Origin: JAHBNG01 sp039028975
GTDB taxonomy: Bacteria; Chloroflexota; Anaerolineae; Caldilineales; Caldilineaceae
DNA length: 64,000 bases
Direction: 5' to 3'
Assembly: GCA_039028975.1 (NCBI GenBank)
Contig: JBCCHB010000031.1
Span: 1-64,000, forward strand
Below, one piece after another: positions 19,252 through 28,052 of this stretch; the first letter of the stretch is position 1; every line of letters begins with the position of its first letter. The notes below the pieces were generated by a model. The model made no database searches and was not told the origin of the DNA. It saw only the letters and a program-made list of their open reading frames with translations. Made by a program: the position numbers and the translations under genes.

Positions 19252-19656
19252 TTAAGATTGCCCACTGACTGCATGACGAATGTGCTCAATTGAGGTGAGA
19301 TACCCTGATGAATCCATCTGTACGCCAACCACATCAATACGCCACGGGCCATTCCAGCAATTTTCCTGAACATAGTGGTGGGCAACCTGAGAGAGTTTGG
19401 CCTGCTTACGGGGCGTAACGGATTGCAGGGCCGACCCATATCTTATCCCGCGCCGGGTACGTACTTCGACAAAGACAAGCCAGGGTACGATAGAGCCACC
19501 TGCCACATAATCGGGTGCATCTTCTTGGGCAATGATATCCAGTTCACCAACAGAACAGCGCCAGTTTTGCTCGACAATTCTCAAGCCATCTTTTTGCAGT
19601 TGCCTAACCGCCAACTCTTCGCCAGCCTTGCCCAAACTGTGTCGCTGATCAGCCAT
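19252..19656 (-). CDS. yraN: YraN/UPF0102 family endonuclease-like protein
   Basis: A 134-residue protein. The family signature is complete: GKAGEELAVRQLQKDGLRIVEQNWRC, GELDIIAQED, LVFVEVRTRRGIRYGSALQSVTPRKQAKL. This is a restriction-endonuclease-like fold with Asp and Glu-x-Arg active-site residues. The cellular function is not firmly established, but the gene commonly neighbours rnhB. The ATG at 19656 is 12 bases after the rnhB stop, so the two are probably cotranscribed. Confidence 0.9.
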   Translation of the reverse strand: MADQRHSLGKAGEELAVRQLQKDGLRIVEQNWRCSVGELDIIAQEDAPDYVAGGSIVPWLVFVEVRTRRGIRYGSALQSVTPRKQAKLSQVAHHYVQENCWNGPWRIDVVGVQMDSSGYLTSIEHIRHAVSGQS

Positions 19657-19668
19657 TAGTATTCTCTA

Positions 19669-20307
19669 TCATGATTCAAAAAGGGTGCGTTTTTTAGCAA
19701 TCGGAGAAAAACTATGCCGATGTTCGATACAGGGGCCAAATGTCTCCAGCGCTAGACGATGACTCTTGGTCCCATAACCCTTATTTTGCGCAAAGCCATA
19801 AGACGGGAAGTGGATACCTAGGTCAACCATTCGTTGATCTCGGTAGACTTTGGCTAAAATCGAAGCGGCTGCCACCGATACAATATGCATATCGGCCTTA
19901 ACAGGACTCTCTTGGGGCAGATTGATAGAAGGAAGTTTCACCCAATCGATTAAAAGATAATCGGGTCTCGTGGATAAATTTTCGACTGCCTGCTTCATGG
20001 CCTGCCGGGTTGCTACAGCAATGTTAACTTCATCGATCGTAGAAGCAGGCATCTCGCCAACGGCCCAACTGACAGCGTTTTGCTGAATCCATTGGGCAGA
20101 GACAGTTCGTTCTTCTGGTGAAAGGAGTTTGCTATCGCGTACATCTAGCCATTGAAGCGAATGACTTGCCGCTTTAGGAAGAATAACTGCTCCTGCAACA
20201 ACAGGACCAGCCAACGCGCCGCGCCCTACTTCATCAATTCCAGCAATGTAGTTATAGCCCTCTTGCCAAAGACGTTCTTCAAAAGAAAATGTAGGGGCAC
20301 AATCCAT
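19669..20307 (-). CDS. rnhB: ribonuclease HII
   Basis: It cleaves RNA of RNA-DNA hybrids and misincorporated ribonucleotides. A 212-residue protein with the catalytic acidic residues in YIAGIDEVGRGALAGPVVAGAV, VRDSKLLSPEER and VKADMHIVSVAAASILAKVYRD. The frame is open to an ATG at 20346, but that start lies within the perfect terminator-like hairpin at 20330-20358. The ATG at 20307 (MDCAPTFSFEERLW) is therefore preferred. yraN follows immediately. Confidence 0.94.
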   Translation of the reverse strand: MDCAPTFSFEERLWQEGYNYIAGIDEVGRGALAGPVVAGAVILPKAASHSLQWLDVRDSKLLSPEERTVSAQWIQQNAVSWAVGEMPASTIDEVNIAVATRQAMKQAVENLSTRPDYLLIDWVKLPSINLPQESPVKADMHIVSVAAASILAKVYRDQRMVDLGIHFPSYGFAQNKGYGTKSHRLALETFGPCIEHRHSFSPIAKKRTLFES

Positions 20308-20329
20308 AGTTAAGAGAGATTCCCAATGA

Positions 20330-20358
20330 AAAACACCGATGGGCATTATCGGTGTTTT
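20330..20358 (-). terminator. rho-independent terminator after rplS
   Basis: AAAACACCGAT (20330-20340) and ATCGGTGTTTT (20348-20358) form a perfect 11-bp stem with a 7-base loop. It has a U-run on the leftward transcript. It lies between the rplS stop and the rnhB start, so it would end leftward rplS transcription. A family 1 element sits between it and rplS. Confidence 0.7.
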
Positions 20359-20364
20359 AGCTTC

Positions 20365-20556
20365 TAACTTCTGTCGATTTGAAAAGCGTGATTTTTTACG
20401 TTCGTCAGTAGTTAACGATTTCGGTGGAGAAGGCGCTCTCTTACGCCGGACTTCGCGAGGCAGAGCCCCATTAGAGAATGCTTATCCTACGGAAACGAGT
20501 AGCTTTCATGAACTACTGATCCTAGTAACCAAACTACGCTTTTCAAACGAAGCTGA
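20365..20556. repeat. family 1 inverted-repeat element, long copy
   Basis: One end reads CTTCTGTCG then ATTTGAAAAGCG; the other reads CGCTTTTCAAACG then AAGCTGAGTACA, the reversed family 1 end. The interior is about 140 bp, longer than other copies, and contains its own palindromic pieces (e.g. GGCGCTCTCTTACGCC). It separates rplS from its probable terminator. Confidence 0.65.
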
Positions 20557-20608
20557 GTACAATGCACTTCTGCAATCGACTTCAGTGGATAATTGGCGAT
20601 GATATTCT

Positions 20609-20968
20609 CTATTTGGTTGCTCGACGCTCTCGAAGGCGGGCAGATTTACCCTGCAATCCCCGCATGTAGTAGAGTTGAGCGCGGCGTACCTTGGCCTTCC
20701 GCACAACTTCCACCTGCTCTACACTCTTGCAGTAGACGGGAAACGTACGTTCAACGCCAATACCACCAGATGCAGTACGACGTACTGTATAGGTAGCACC
20801 GGCACTCTTGCCACCATGCATGGCTATAACAATGCCCTGAAAGACCTGAATACGTTCGTTTCGCCCTTCTGTAATGCGCTGGTGAACTCGAACTGTATCT
20901 CCAGGCTCTAGTTCTGGTACCTTGGGGTTCCTCTCTGGTATCAGAGACGCCATTAGTGCGTTACTCAT
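20609..20968 (-). CDS. rplS: 50S ribosomal protein L19
   Basis: A 119-residue ribosomal protein of the large subunit at the 30S interface. The core is clear: PELEPGDTVRVHQRITEG, ERIQVFQGIVIAMHGG, TYTVRRTASGGIGVERTFPVYCKSVEQVEVVRKAKVRRAQLYYMRGLQGKSARLRE. The frame is open 16 codons further upstream, but AAGGAA sits seven bases before the ATG at 20968, which fixes the start. The usual trmD-rplS neighbourhood is preserved, but 720 bp of repeats separate the two here. Confidence 0.96.
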   Translation of the reverse strand: MSNALMASLIPERNPKVPELEPGDTVRVHQRITEGRNERIQVFQGIVIAMHGGKSAGATYTVRRTASGGIGVERTFPVYCKSVEQVEVVRKAKVRRAQLYYMRGLQGKSARLRERRATK

Positions 20969-21113
20969 GATCAATTCCTTTTTTCTAAGCTCTAGAGTGC
21001 ATTCCACAAAATGCACAGTCGGGTGTCATCTTCTAACAGAAAACCCCTTTCACATCACTGGAATATTCTCTATTTTGGGTGTGTTTTATATAAAAATAAC
21101 TTGGTGATTTACT

Positions 21114-21210
21114 TATACTCAGCTCCGCTTGTGGCCCAGAGTTTGGCCTCACCTTTAGAGGCTATAGAAAACGCAGGGCTTCAAAACGACCACTATATGA
21201 AGGCAGTATA
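21114..21210. repeat. family 1 inverted-repeat element
   Basis: It starts TATACTCAGCTCCG and ends with TTCAAAACGACCACTATATG then AAGGCAGTATA. Inner partial arms CAGAGTTTGGCC / GCTATAGAAAACGCAGGG are weaker than in other copies. The right end appears to carry a short internal duplication (CACTATATGAAGG). It lies in the trmD-rplS gap. Confidence 0.7.
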
Positions 21211-21417
21211 AACAGGTTTTTGCTAAACAAAACGCGCAAGTTATTTACAGAGCATGTTAAACTTAATTTTCCACCCTACTAAATTTACCACGCGCTGTAT
21301 GCCAGGCGGACGAGTAAGCACTTGGCGCATCATGAAGTTTGCATTCTCGTTACAAATTCAGAGATGATTTCTTGGCAAATAGGGGTGAAACCTCTTAGAG
21401 GCTGGGTTTGTACGAAT

Positions 21418-21546
21418 TATCGACGGCCAAATAAAGTCTGTTCCCGAGAAGGCAAGACTTGCCCCATGAAGATGGGATGCTGTCCTTTCTATTGGATTCA
21501 TTAGGTTGAATCGGGTCAATACCGGGACAAAATTAACCTAGCGCGC
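21418..21546. repeat. family 2 inverted-repeat element
   Basis: Left end CGACGGCCAAATAAAGTCTG then TTCCC; right end ACCGGGACAAAATT then AACCTAGCGCGC. The GGGACAA..CTAGCG right end matches the copies at 40817-40947, 45201-45312 and 52343-52430. A further hairpin (CCCATGAAGATGGG) is inside. It is the second repeat in the trmD-rplS gap. The remaining flanks (21211-21417 and 21547-21687) show nothing I recognise. Confidence 0.6.
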
Positions 21547-21687
21547 TTTTCCAACTTTGTAATCAGTACAACTTAACAAATATACCATATTTTTTGCATA
21601 GTCCCAAAATTTCTAGAGAGCGTAACACATTGTGGATTTTGGGATCTGCCTCAAGAAGCAATATAATCATCTTGTCGGTCGGTTGAT

Positions 21688-22737
21688 TCATTCAGAGTGC
21701 TTGGATTCAGCGGAAATCCAACCTTTCTGCCGTAGAAATTCTTTATCTTTTTCTGTCAAGGCAGCCTTTGCCAGCAGTTCAGGACGGCGCTGCAGAGTGC
21801 GCAGTAAGGACTGCTCTCGGTGCCATTGAGCCATTTGGGCATGATGACCGCTAAGGAGTGCATCAGGAACGGCTTCGGTTCGGAATGTATGAGGTCGAGT
21901 ATATTGAGGGCCTTCAAGTAGCCCTAACATACCAGGTGAGTGGCTGTCTCTGTGAGCACTAAACTCATACCCTAGTACACCGGGAATGAGTCGCGTAATC
22001 GAATCAACTAATACCATGGCGGCCAATTCTCCGCCGCTCAGCACATAGTCCCCGATGCTGATTTCGTCTGTAACTAGCTGGCTTCGTACGCGCTCATCTA
22101 CGCCTTCGTAGCGACCGCAAATTAAAGCCAAACGGGGAAAACAACTCAGTTCTCCTACAATCTGTTGGGTTAACGGTCGACCTTGAGGTGTAAGCAAAAT
22201 TATCGGGACGGATTCATTTGGGGCTGTACTGTGGTCGATTTGAAAACCGGAGTTTTCCGAAGCTTCTACCGGAGAGACAAAACCCCGGTTTTCAACCGGA
22301 TCAGAGTATAATACTTGATTATCCGCCATGCGTTCCTTGGGTAAGGGCCATTCAGGAAGCGGTTCATCGGCGGACAAATGCCATCCACCCTCGTGGAATA
22401 GGACTGTTTCGACGGCTCTCACAATCGGTTCTGGCTTCATAATCATACCACCGCCGCCGCCGTAGGGTGTATCGTCACAGACGTGATGGCGATCAGTTGT
22501 ATAGGCCCGAATGTCATGGGTCAAAACAGAGAGAAGATTCTTCTCTTGAGCGCGCTTAAGAATGCTTTCGGCGAATGGTCCGGCGAACATAGCTGGAAAA
22601 AGTGTAAATATATCAAAGTGAATTCTACCCGTAACAGACAATTCTTGCCTTCTAGCGGAGACGGAGAGCGGCTCGGGGATGGCGCACACAGTTCCAACCG
22701 GCCCATTACTCGTCTCATTAAACTCTTTACCCTTCAT
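21688..22737 (-). CDS. trmD: tRNA (guanine-N1)-methyltransferase with inserted segment
   Basis: It makes m1G37 in tRNAs, using SAM. The trefoil-knot SPOUT core is intact: HFDIFTLFPAMFAGPFAESIL, DDTPYGGGGGMIMKPEPIVRAV, ILLTPQGRPLTQQIV, ALICGRYEGVDERV, EISIGDYVLSGGELAAMVLVDS. At 349 residues it is about 100 longer than typical TrmD. The extra length is an N-terminal stretch of about 50 residues and about 60 residues between VETVLF and PIILLTPQG. Around 30 of the latter are encoded by a family 1 repeat at 22225-22310. GGAG six bases before ATG 22737 supports this start; ATG codons at 22749, 22764 and 22836 are alternatives. Confidence 0.92.
   Translation of the reverse strand: MKGKEFNETSNGPVGTVCAIPEPLSVSARRQELSVTGRIHFDIFTLFPAMFAGPFAESILKRAQEKNLLSVLTHDIRAYTTDRHHVCDDTPYGGGGGMIMKPEPIVRAVETVLFHEGGWHLSADEPLPEWPLPKERMADNQVLYSDPVENRGFVSPVEASENSGFQIDHSTAPNESVPIILLTPQGRPLTQQIVGELSCFPRLALICGRYEGVDERVRSQLVTDEISIGDYVLSGGELAAMVLVDSITRLIPGVLGYEFSAHRDSHSPGMLGLLEGPQYTRPHTFRTEAVPDALLSGHHAQMAQWHREQSLLRTLQRRPELLAKAALTEKDKEFLRQKGWISAESKHSE
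22225..22310. repeat. family 1 inverted-repeat element inside trmD
   Basis: It reads TGTACTGTGGTCG then ATTTGAAAACCGG at one end and CCCCGGTTTTCAACCGGATC then AGAGTATA at the other. Both match family 1 ends, and the inner arms GAAAACCGGAGTTTT / AAAACCCCGGTTTTC pair. The reading frame of trmD stays open through it, encoding approximately VLYSDPVENRGFV..SENSGFQIDHST. Confidence 0.75.
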
Positions 22738-22956
22738 GGCATTCTCCATTCTGCCTTGACTCATTTGCTTTCCGTGTTGGTTCGCACCAAAGACATTCTG
22801 AACCAATCTTGGCTTGTTACCAATCGTCCCATCCAAAACGTAGATAGTCTACTGCTTCGCCTCTTTGACTGGACTCGACTCTCCGTCGTCCTAAACGCAC
22901 TTAGCCGTCGCATTCATACTATTGTAGCACAGAGGGATGAGCGCCTAAAGCACGAG

Positions 22957-24477
22957 ATGGGCTGGCCTGACGTCATGCCTAATTATAGAAGCGTTTCGAC
23001 CATTACACGCTTTGGGTTTGTTAGCCTGAGTATGACCTTCATTATCATAAGCTGGCTCTGGTTTTCTGGATTTTCAGCTACGGGCCAAGGTCAAGAGAGA
23101 GCCAATACCTTTGATGACTCTCGCTCACTTGCCGTTGTCAATCCTGATAATATTACTCAAAGTAACACAATGCCTGCCGAGGGTGAGAGTACCCAGGAGC
23201 TCCCCCAACCTATCGCTATTATTGCTGCTGCCATGACGCCCAAACCAGATGGGGGAGCTGATACTTCAGCCTCTGTCCCCCAGGCTGGAGAGTTAACAGG
23301 AGAATTAGCGGAGCCGCCACAAATCATGCAGTTGGCCATTGCAGCCAGCTCAGCCCAAGATTCGGTGCTCAGTAGTGTCCAGGAAGGCGCTAACGCAGCC
23401 CAAATAACAGTCCGCGATATGCTGGCCAATAACGAAGATCAGAATTCAGAGCGAAGAACGGTTGCCCAGCTACTCCAGGCTGCGACGCCAACTGAGACGG
23501 CTACACCAGAGCCGTCGCCAACGCCGACCGAGGAGGATATCCCGTCAGATGTCCCTCAAGTTAGGCTGATTCCCATGTTGCCTATCCCATCCGATACACC
23601 AACGGGAACCCCAACCAATACCCCCACGATTACACCTACGCCTCTACCCTTAGAGCCTGGATCACTCTGGTCCACCTTTATTCCCGGTCCACCATCGGAA
23701 GTAGATCACTTTTGGGTACGGCGCCCATTTCCAACCACGGCAAAAAATCAGACGGCAAGCACCAACTATCAATTTGGCTCAACGGCCTACGGGCGCTATC
23801 GAGTCCACCATGGATTAGATATGTCCAATCCGATTGGTACCCCAATACTAGCAGCCGTTGATGGGGAAGTAATCCATGCGGGTATTGATGATCCCGTTCT
23901 GCTGGCACCCTTCAATAACTTTTATGGCAACACTGTAGTGATTCGGCTGGCTCAGCGACTTTCGGTGGCCGGAGGAGAGGTGGATGTTTTCCTATTATAT
24001 GGACACCTAAATGAGGTAACCGTAGTGGTAGGCCAACAAGTGACACCGGATGTAGTCGTTGGGATGGTAGGCATGACCGGGATTGCCATTGGGCCACACC
24101 TCCATATTGAGATGCGGGTTGGCACAAATACGTACGACAAGAGCGTCAATCCCTATTTATGGATGCAGCCCAAAGCAGGAACAGGCGTGATTGCACTGCG
24201 GCTGCTGACTAGTGATGGGCGGGCGTGGCCGGGTGCGCGAGTCAGCGTGCTGGGATTGGGTACCCAAGGGAATGTGGTCCTCTCCCGTCATATTGATACC
24301 TACCTAAATATTGAGCAGATGGAACCTGATCCTCGTTTTGGCGAAAATGGTGCGATAGGAAGCCTGCCACCAGGAACATATATTCTCGCCACAACCATCA
24401 ATGGGGAACGAATTCGAAGAGAAATCGTCGTACGAGCGGGCGAGACCACCTTTGTGGAGATCCGTACCCAGCAGTAG
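22957..24477 (+). CDS. membrane-anchored M23 metallopeptidase
   Basis: About 506 residues. The N-terminal hydrophobic segment RFGFVSLSMTFIIISWLWFSG is a signal anchor. A long Pro/Thr-rich linker follows (TPTETATPEPSPTPTEEDIP, SDTPTGTPTNTPTITPTP). The M23 domain has HHGLDMSNPIGTPILAAVDGEVI (zinc His and Asp), YGHL and GPHLHIEMRVG (HxH). A small C-terminal carboxypeptidase-like domain (GARVSVLGLGTQGNVV, LPPGTYILATTI) follows. It probably cleaves cell-wall peptides outside the membrane. The frame is open much further upstream (to 22483), but that part overlaps trmD antisense and reads as shadow sequence. ATG 22957 or 22975 are the plausible starts. Confidence 0.85.
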   Translation: MGWPDVMPNYRSVSTITRFGFVSLSMTFIIISWLWFSGFSATGQGQERANTFDDSRSLAVVNPDNITQSNTMPAEGESTQELPQPIAIIAAAMTPKPDGGADTSASVPQAGELTGELAEPPQIMQLAIAASSAQDSVLSSVQEGANAAQITVRDMLANNEDQNSERRTVAQLLQAATPTETATPEPSPTPTEEDIPSDVPQVRLIPMLPIPSDTPTGTPTNTPTITPTPLPLEPGSLWSTFIPGPPSEVDHFWVRRPFPTTAKNQTASTNYQFGSTAYGRYRVHHGLDMSNPIGTPILAAVDGEVIHAGIDDPVLLAPFNNFYGNTVVIRLAQRLSVAGGEVDVFLLYGHLNEVTVVVGQQVTPDVVVGMVGMTGIAIGPHLHIEMRVGTNTYDKSVNPYLWMQPKAGTGVIALRLLTSDGRAWPGARVSVLGLGTQGNVVLSRHIDTYLNIEQMEPDPRFGENGAIGSLPPGTYILATTINGERIRREIVVRAGETTFVEIRTQQ

Positions 24478-24623
24478 GTGTGGGTAATGAGAACTGGGAA
24501 TCGGAGCAGGCCATCCCTGAACCCCGTGCCTTTGCAAAGAACAACTGACTACAACATTATGCAAACCTGGGTGCATAGACAGGTACCAACAAGTGAACAA
24601 TCCCTAACCCAGCATCCCAAACA

Positions 24624-26171
24624 ATGACAAATCCACCTACACCGCTTATCTTGACCATTGATATTGGCTCCTCCTCAACGCGTGTCATTCTATTTGATGC
24701 AAAGGGGAAACCCATTTCGGGCTGTTCGGCTCAACTCGCCAACCACATGCAGACGACCCAGGATGGTGGCGCCATTTTTGATATGGCAGCTATCGAGCGA
24801 GGGGTTGTGGAAAGCATTGATCAGGTTCTGCAAAAGGCAGACTCATTGGCAAACCAGATTGGCGGTGTAGCCATAGCCACCGTGGCCACCAACATGTTGG
24901 GGGTTGATGCCAATGGCATCCCAGTTACGCCTGTCTACACCTATGCAGATACCCGCAGCCGAGACGTCGCTGATATGCTACGGCAGCAGTTGGGAAAAGT
25001 GGGTCAAACCCACATCCATGATCGAACGGGTTGCCTGATCCATACTTCATACCAACCAGCTCAACTAAGCTGGCTGGCTGAGGCCCACCCAGAGACGTTT
25101 GCCAAGGTAGCCTACTGGATCTCCATCGGAGAATATCTTAGCTGGCGATTTTTGGGAAAGCGGCAGGTTAGCTATAGCGTTGCGGCGTGGACTGGGCTGC
25201 TTAATCGTCGTCACCTCTGCTGGGATCAAGAGACGCTTTCTCTTTTGCCCATTAATGAAGAACAGCTATCTCCTTTAGTCGATCTAAATTGCCCGTTAGT
25301 GGGTTTAACCGACGGTTGGGCAACCCGCTGGCCAGCTTTAGCCCAAGTGCCTTGGTTCCCAGCCATCGGCGATGGGGCTGCGGCAAACGTAGGAAGCGGG
25401 TGCGGTGCTTTGCCTGAGCCTAACTCGCCACTGGCTATAGCCTTGACCATTGGTACAACTGGTGCCATGCGGGTAGCGGTTGATGCAACCAGCCTAGCAG
25501 AATTGCCCATGCCAGACGGTTTGTGGCTCTATCGTATTGATCAACAGAGAGGATTGTTAGGCGGAGCCACAACTGAGGGAGGGAATCTCTATGCGTGGTT
25601 GCGCAAATCCTTATCCTTTCCCGACGGACTCTCAATCGAAAAGGAATTGCAACAGCGTCAACCTACTCAACATGGCTTAACGGTGTTACCCTTTGTGGCC
25701 GGAGAACGAGCACCAGGCTGGCAGGACGATGCCCGAGCCAGCCTGCTTGGCTTTACCCTCCATACCCAACCCATTGACATCTTGCAAGCCTCCCTAGAAG
25801 GGATTGCCTACCGATTTGCCCTCATTCACAAGCAGATTTTGGGTGCAGTCTCTAGCAAAGACAGAGGCAAAACCAAGAGCATACCGAGTACCATAGTCGC
25901 CAGCGGAGGTGCCATTCTTAGCTCACCAGCATGGCTACAGATTATGGCCGACACGCTCTACCAGCCCGTCACAGCACTGGAAGAGCATGAAATTACCGCG
26001 CGCGGTCTGGCCATTTTAGCTCTTGTTGAGCTAGGTGTCATTTCTGATCCTAGCGATTGTCCCCCCCGGTTAGGTGCTACATACCAACCTGATCCCCAGC
26101 GATCCCAACTTCATGCTCGCGCTATTAAGCGTCAACACGATTTTTATCAGAGGCTGATTGGAATGGTGTAA
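24624..26171 (+). CDS. FGGY-family carbohydrate kinase (gluconokinase-like)
   Basis: A 515-residue sugar kinase of the actin-like ATPase superfamily. N-terminal phosphate loop LTIDIGSSSTRVILFD; sugar-binding region TPVYTYADTRS; LIHTSYQPAQLSWL; second nucleotide segments AIALTIGTTGAMRVA and LPFVAGERAPGW; adenosine motif IVASGGAILSSPAWLQIMAD. The arrangement is closest in my recollection to gluconokinase/xylulokinase-type FGGY kinases. The substrate cannot be fixed from sequence alone, because no sugar dehydrogenase or transporter is adjacent. The ATG at 24624 lies 146 bp after the M23 gene. Confidence 0.88.
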   Translation: MTNPPTPLILTIDIGSSSTRVILFDAKGKPISGCSAQLANHMQTTQDGGAIFDMAAIERGVVESIDQVLQKADSLANQIGGVAIATVATNMLGVDANGIPVTPVYTYADTRSRDVADMLRQQLGKVGQTHIHDRTGCLIHTSYQPAQLSWLAEAHPETFAKVAYWISIGEYLSWRFLGKRQVSYSVAAWTGLLNRRHLCWDQETLSLLPINEEQLSPLVDLNCPLVGLTDGWATRWPALAQVPWFPAIGDGAAANVGSGCGALPEPNSPLAIALTIGTTGAMRVAVDATSLAELPMPDGLWLYRIDQQRGLLGGATTEGGNLYAWLRKSLSFPDGLSIEKELQQRQPTQHGLTVLPFVAGERAPGWQDDARASLLGFTLHTQPIDILQASLEGIAYRFALIHKQILGAVSSKDRGKTKSIPSTIVASGGAILSSPAWLQIMADTLYQPVTALEEHEITARGLAILALVELGVISDPSDCPPRLGATYQPDPQRSQLHARAIKRQHDFYQRLIGMV

Positions 26172-26272
26172 AAATCGATAGACTATCATTCCGAACTGTT
26201 TGCCAAAAACAATCGTCAACGCTTAGAATGGATGGAATGAATTGGAGAGATCGTGGTCAGGAAGGCAAACCT

Positions 26273-27886
26273 ATGCGTCGTTTTCATTCGTATGGCCCCG
26301 TAAATCGTGATCACCACTTTGCCGTGGAACGTCATAAGTTAGTTGAGCAGGGAGTTAACCAGCTGATTGGTGTATCCGATGAAGGTGGTCACTACTTCAC
26401 GATTTGGGCACCTCGTCAGACAGGCAAGACCTGGCTGCTGCGCCAAGTGACCCAAAGAATTCAGGAACATTATCCTGAAGAGATGACTGTCCTTCACTTT
26501 TCGCTGGGTGGATTGCGTGGGATGCGTTTTACGCTTGGTGAAACAGAGAACGATTTTCCAGAGCGTTTGGGTGGTCTGTTGGAAACGGCGCTGCCCAGTC
26601 AACCGAAGGTGACCAGTTGGAAAGAATTTTACAACCTCTTCGCTAAAACGGACGGTTCCTTTGGTGGCCTCTGGGATCGCCCGCTTATTCTGCTTATTGA
26701 TGAAGTAGATACGATTCCCCCAGACCTGCTGGATCTGATGGTAGGGCAATTTCGTGAACTTTTCCTCTATCGTGAAAACAACTGGCTACATGGCTTGGCC
26801 TTGGTCGGTGTACGGGCTGTTGTGGGTGTAGATAGCAAACGAGGGTCACCCTTTAACGTGCAGCGCTCGCTCCGCGTCACCAACTTTACCTTAGCCGAAG
26901 TCCAAGATCTCTATCAACAATATGAAGATGAAAGTGATCAAGCCATTGAATCGGCGGTTGTGGAAGCAATCTACACGGATACGAATGGGCAGCCTGGCCT
27001 GGTCTGTTGGCTGGGTGAACTGCTGACGGAACAGTACAACCCTGGCCGGGATCAAACAATCGATCAGGAAACATGGGAACTGGTTTCCCATAAGGCCCGT
27101 AATGTCGAACCAAATAATACAGTCCTTAACTTGATTGCCAAGGCCCGGGAGACGGAGAATCAGAATTTCCTTTTACAACTCTTCACACATTCGGGTCTGC
27201 CTTTTGCCTTCCATGATCCGTTGCTCAATACATTGTATATGCATGGCCTAATCACCTCCCAAACCGTTCGTCAGGCGAATGGAGAACTTGCTGAGTTCTG
27301 TAGATTCAGCTCTCCCTTTATCCAGGATACCCTCTATCATGCTCTAGGCTCAGATTTGGTGGGATATGGTGTTCCTATGTTGGCGTTGGATCCCCTGGAT
27401 GATTTAGCTGACGTCTTTGCACAACCGGCAACGTTAGATTTATCGGCCCTTCTTCGGCGCTATAAAGAGTACCTAGTGCGTCAGAAAGCCAGGGGCGTCA
27501 ATCCTTGGAAAGAGCAGCCACGCCGCCAGACAGATCTTCACTTAACAGAGGCAGTAGGTCATTTCCATCTCTATGCATGGCTCCAAACAGCGATAGGTCA
27601 TCGTTGTATCGTCAGCCCAGAGTTCCCCACCGGCAATGGGCAGGTTGATCTGCATATTGGTTGTGGTGATCAAAAGGGCATTATCGAGGTCAAAAGTTTT
27701 GTCAATCAATATCAAGCCCAACATGACCGCAAACAAGCCGCCCGCTATGGCAAACGGATGGGGCTGGATCAGGTGACAATGGCTGTCTTTATTCCGGTTG
27801 AAGATGAGAAGGTATTGGAAGCGCTATCGGTGACTGAGTTCATCGATGGGGTGACGGTTAAGATGGTGGCCATTGGGTGGGTTTAG
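26273..27886 (+). CDS. AAA-like ATPase fused to PD-(D/E)XK nuclease-like domain
   Basis: A 537-residue protein. The N-terminal AAA-like/STAND ATPase has Walker A APRQTGKTWLLRQV near residue 42 and Walker B RPLILLIDEVDTIP near 145. A winged-helix-like middle follows. The C-terminal 130 residues look like a PD-(D/E)XK nuclease: ATAIGHRCIVSPEF.., GNGQVDLHIG and GIIEVKSFVNQYQAQHDRKQ. The role is unknown. Such fusions are common in Chloroflexota and cyanobacteria and are often suspected of genome defence or mobile-element functions. AGGAAGG eight bases before ATG 26273 decides the start over an in-frame ATG at 26228. Confidence 0.82.
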   Translation: MRRFHSYGPVNRDHHFAVERHKLVEQGVNQLIGVSDEGGHYFTIWAPRQTGKTWLLRQVTQRIQEHYPEEMTVLHFSLGGLRGMRFTLGETENDFPERLGGLLETALPSQPKVTSWKEFYNLFAKTDGSFGGLWDRPLILLIDEVDTIPPDLLDLMVGQFRELFLYRENNWLHGLALVGVRAVVGVDSKRGSPFNVQRSLRVTNFTLAEVQDLYQQYEDESDQAIESAVVEAIYTDTNGQPGLVCWLGELLTEQYNPGRDQTIDQETWELVSHKARNVEPNNTVLNLIAKARETENQNFLLQLFTHSGLPFAFHDPLLNTLYMHGLITSQTVRQANGELAEFCRFSSPFIQDTLYHALGSDLVGYGVPMLALDPLDDLADVFAQPATLDLSALLRRYKEYLVRQKARGVNPWKEQPRRQTDLHLTEAVGHFHLYAWLQTAIGHRCIVSPEFPTGNGQVDLHIGCGDQKGIIEVKSFVNQYQAQHDRKQAARYGKRMGLDQVTMAVFIPVEDEKVLEALSVTEFIDGVTVKMVAIGWV

Positions 27887-27924
27887 CAGACGAAGGAAGA
27901 GTCATAATTAATGGCTCATATTGA

Positions 27925-28045
27925 ATTCCTGGGATCTGATGCAAATGGACCCCACGCATTCCGCGATTAGGCTGGAGAATGATTGAAATGACCCTGTATA
28001 TTGAGCCTAATCGCGGAATGCTTTTCGAGATCCTTGGAATCCATC
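27925..28045. repeat. 18-bp perfect inverted repeat, probable terminator/element
   Basis: GCATTCCGCGATTAGGCT (27956-27973) pairs exactly with AGCCTAATCGCGGAATGC (28004-28021), followed by TTTTC. Flanking sequence GAATTCCTGGGATCTGATG pairs imperfectly with GAGATCCTTGGAATCC, extending the fold to about 120 nt. It lies 39 bp after the AAA-nuclease gene and could end its transcription, but the long outer arms suggest an insertion element. Confidence 0.65.
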
Positions 28046-28052
28046 ATGAGCC

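Noticed and set aside
20308..20346. Longer rnhB start at 20346
   Set aside because: That ATG is inside the perfect 11-bp terminator hairpin; RNase HII homology begins after the ATG at 20307.
22483..22956. Upstream extension of the M23 peptidase frame to 22483
   Set aside because: It overlaps trmD on the other strand, has no family similarity, and the signal anchor sits just after ATG 22957/22975.
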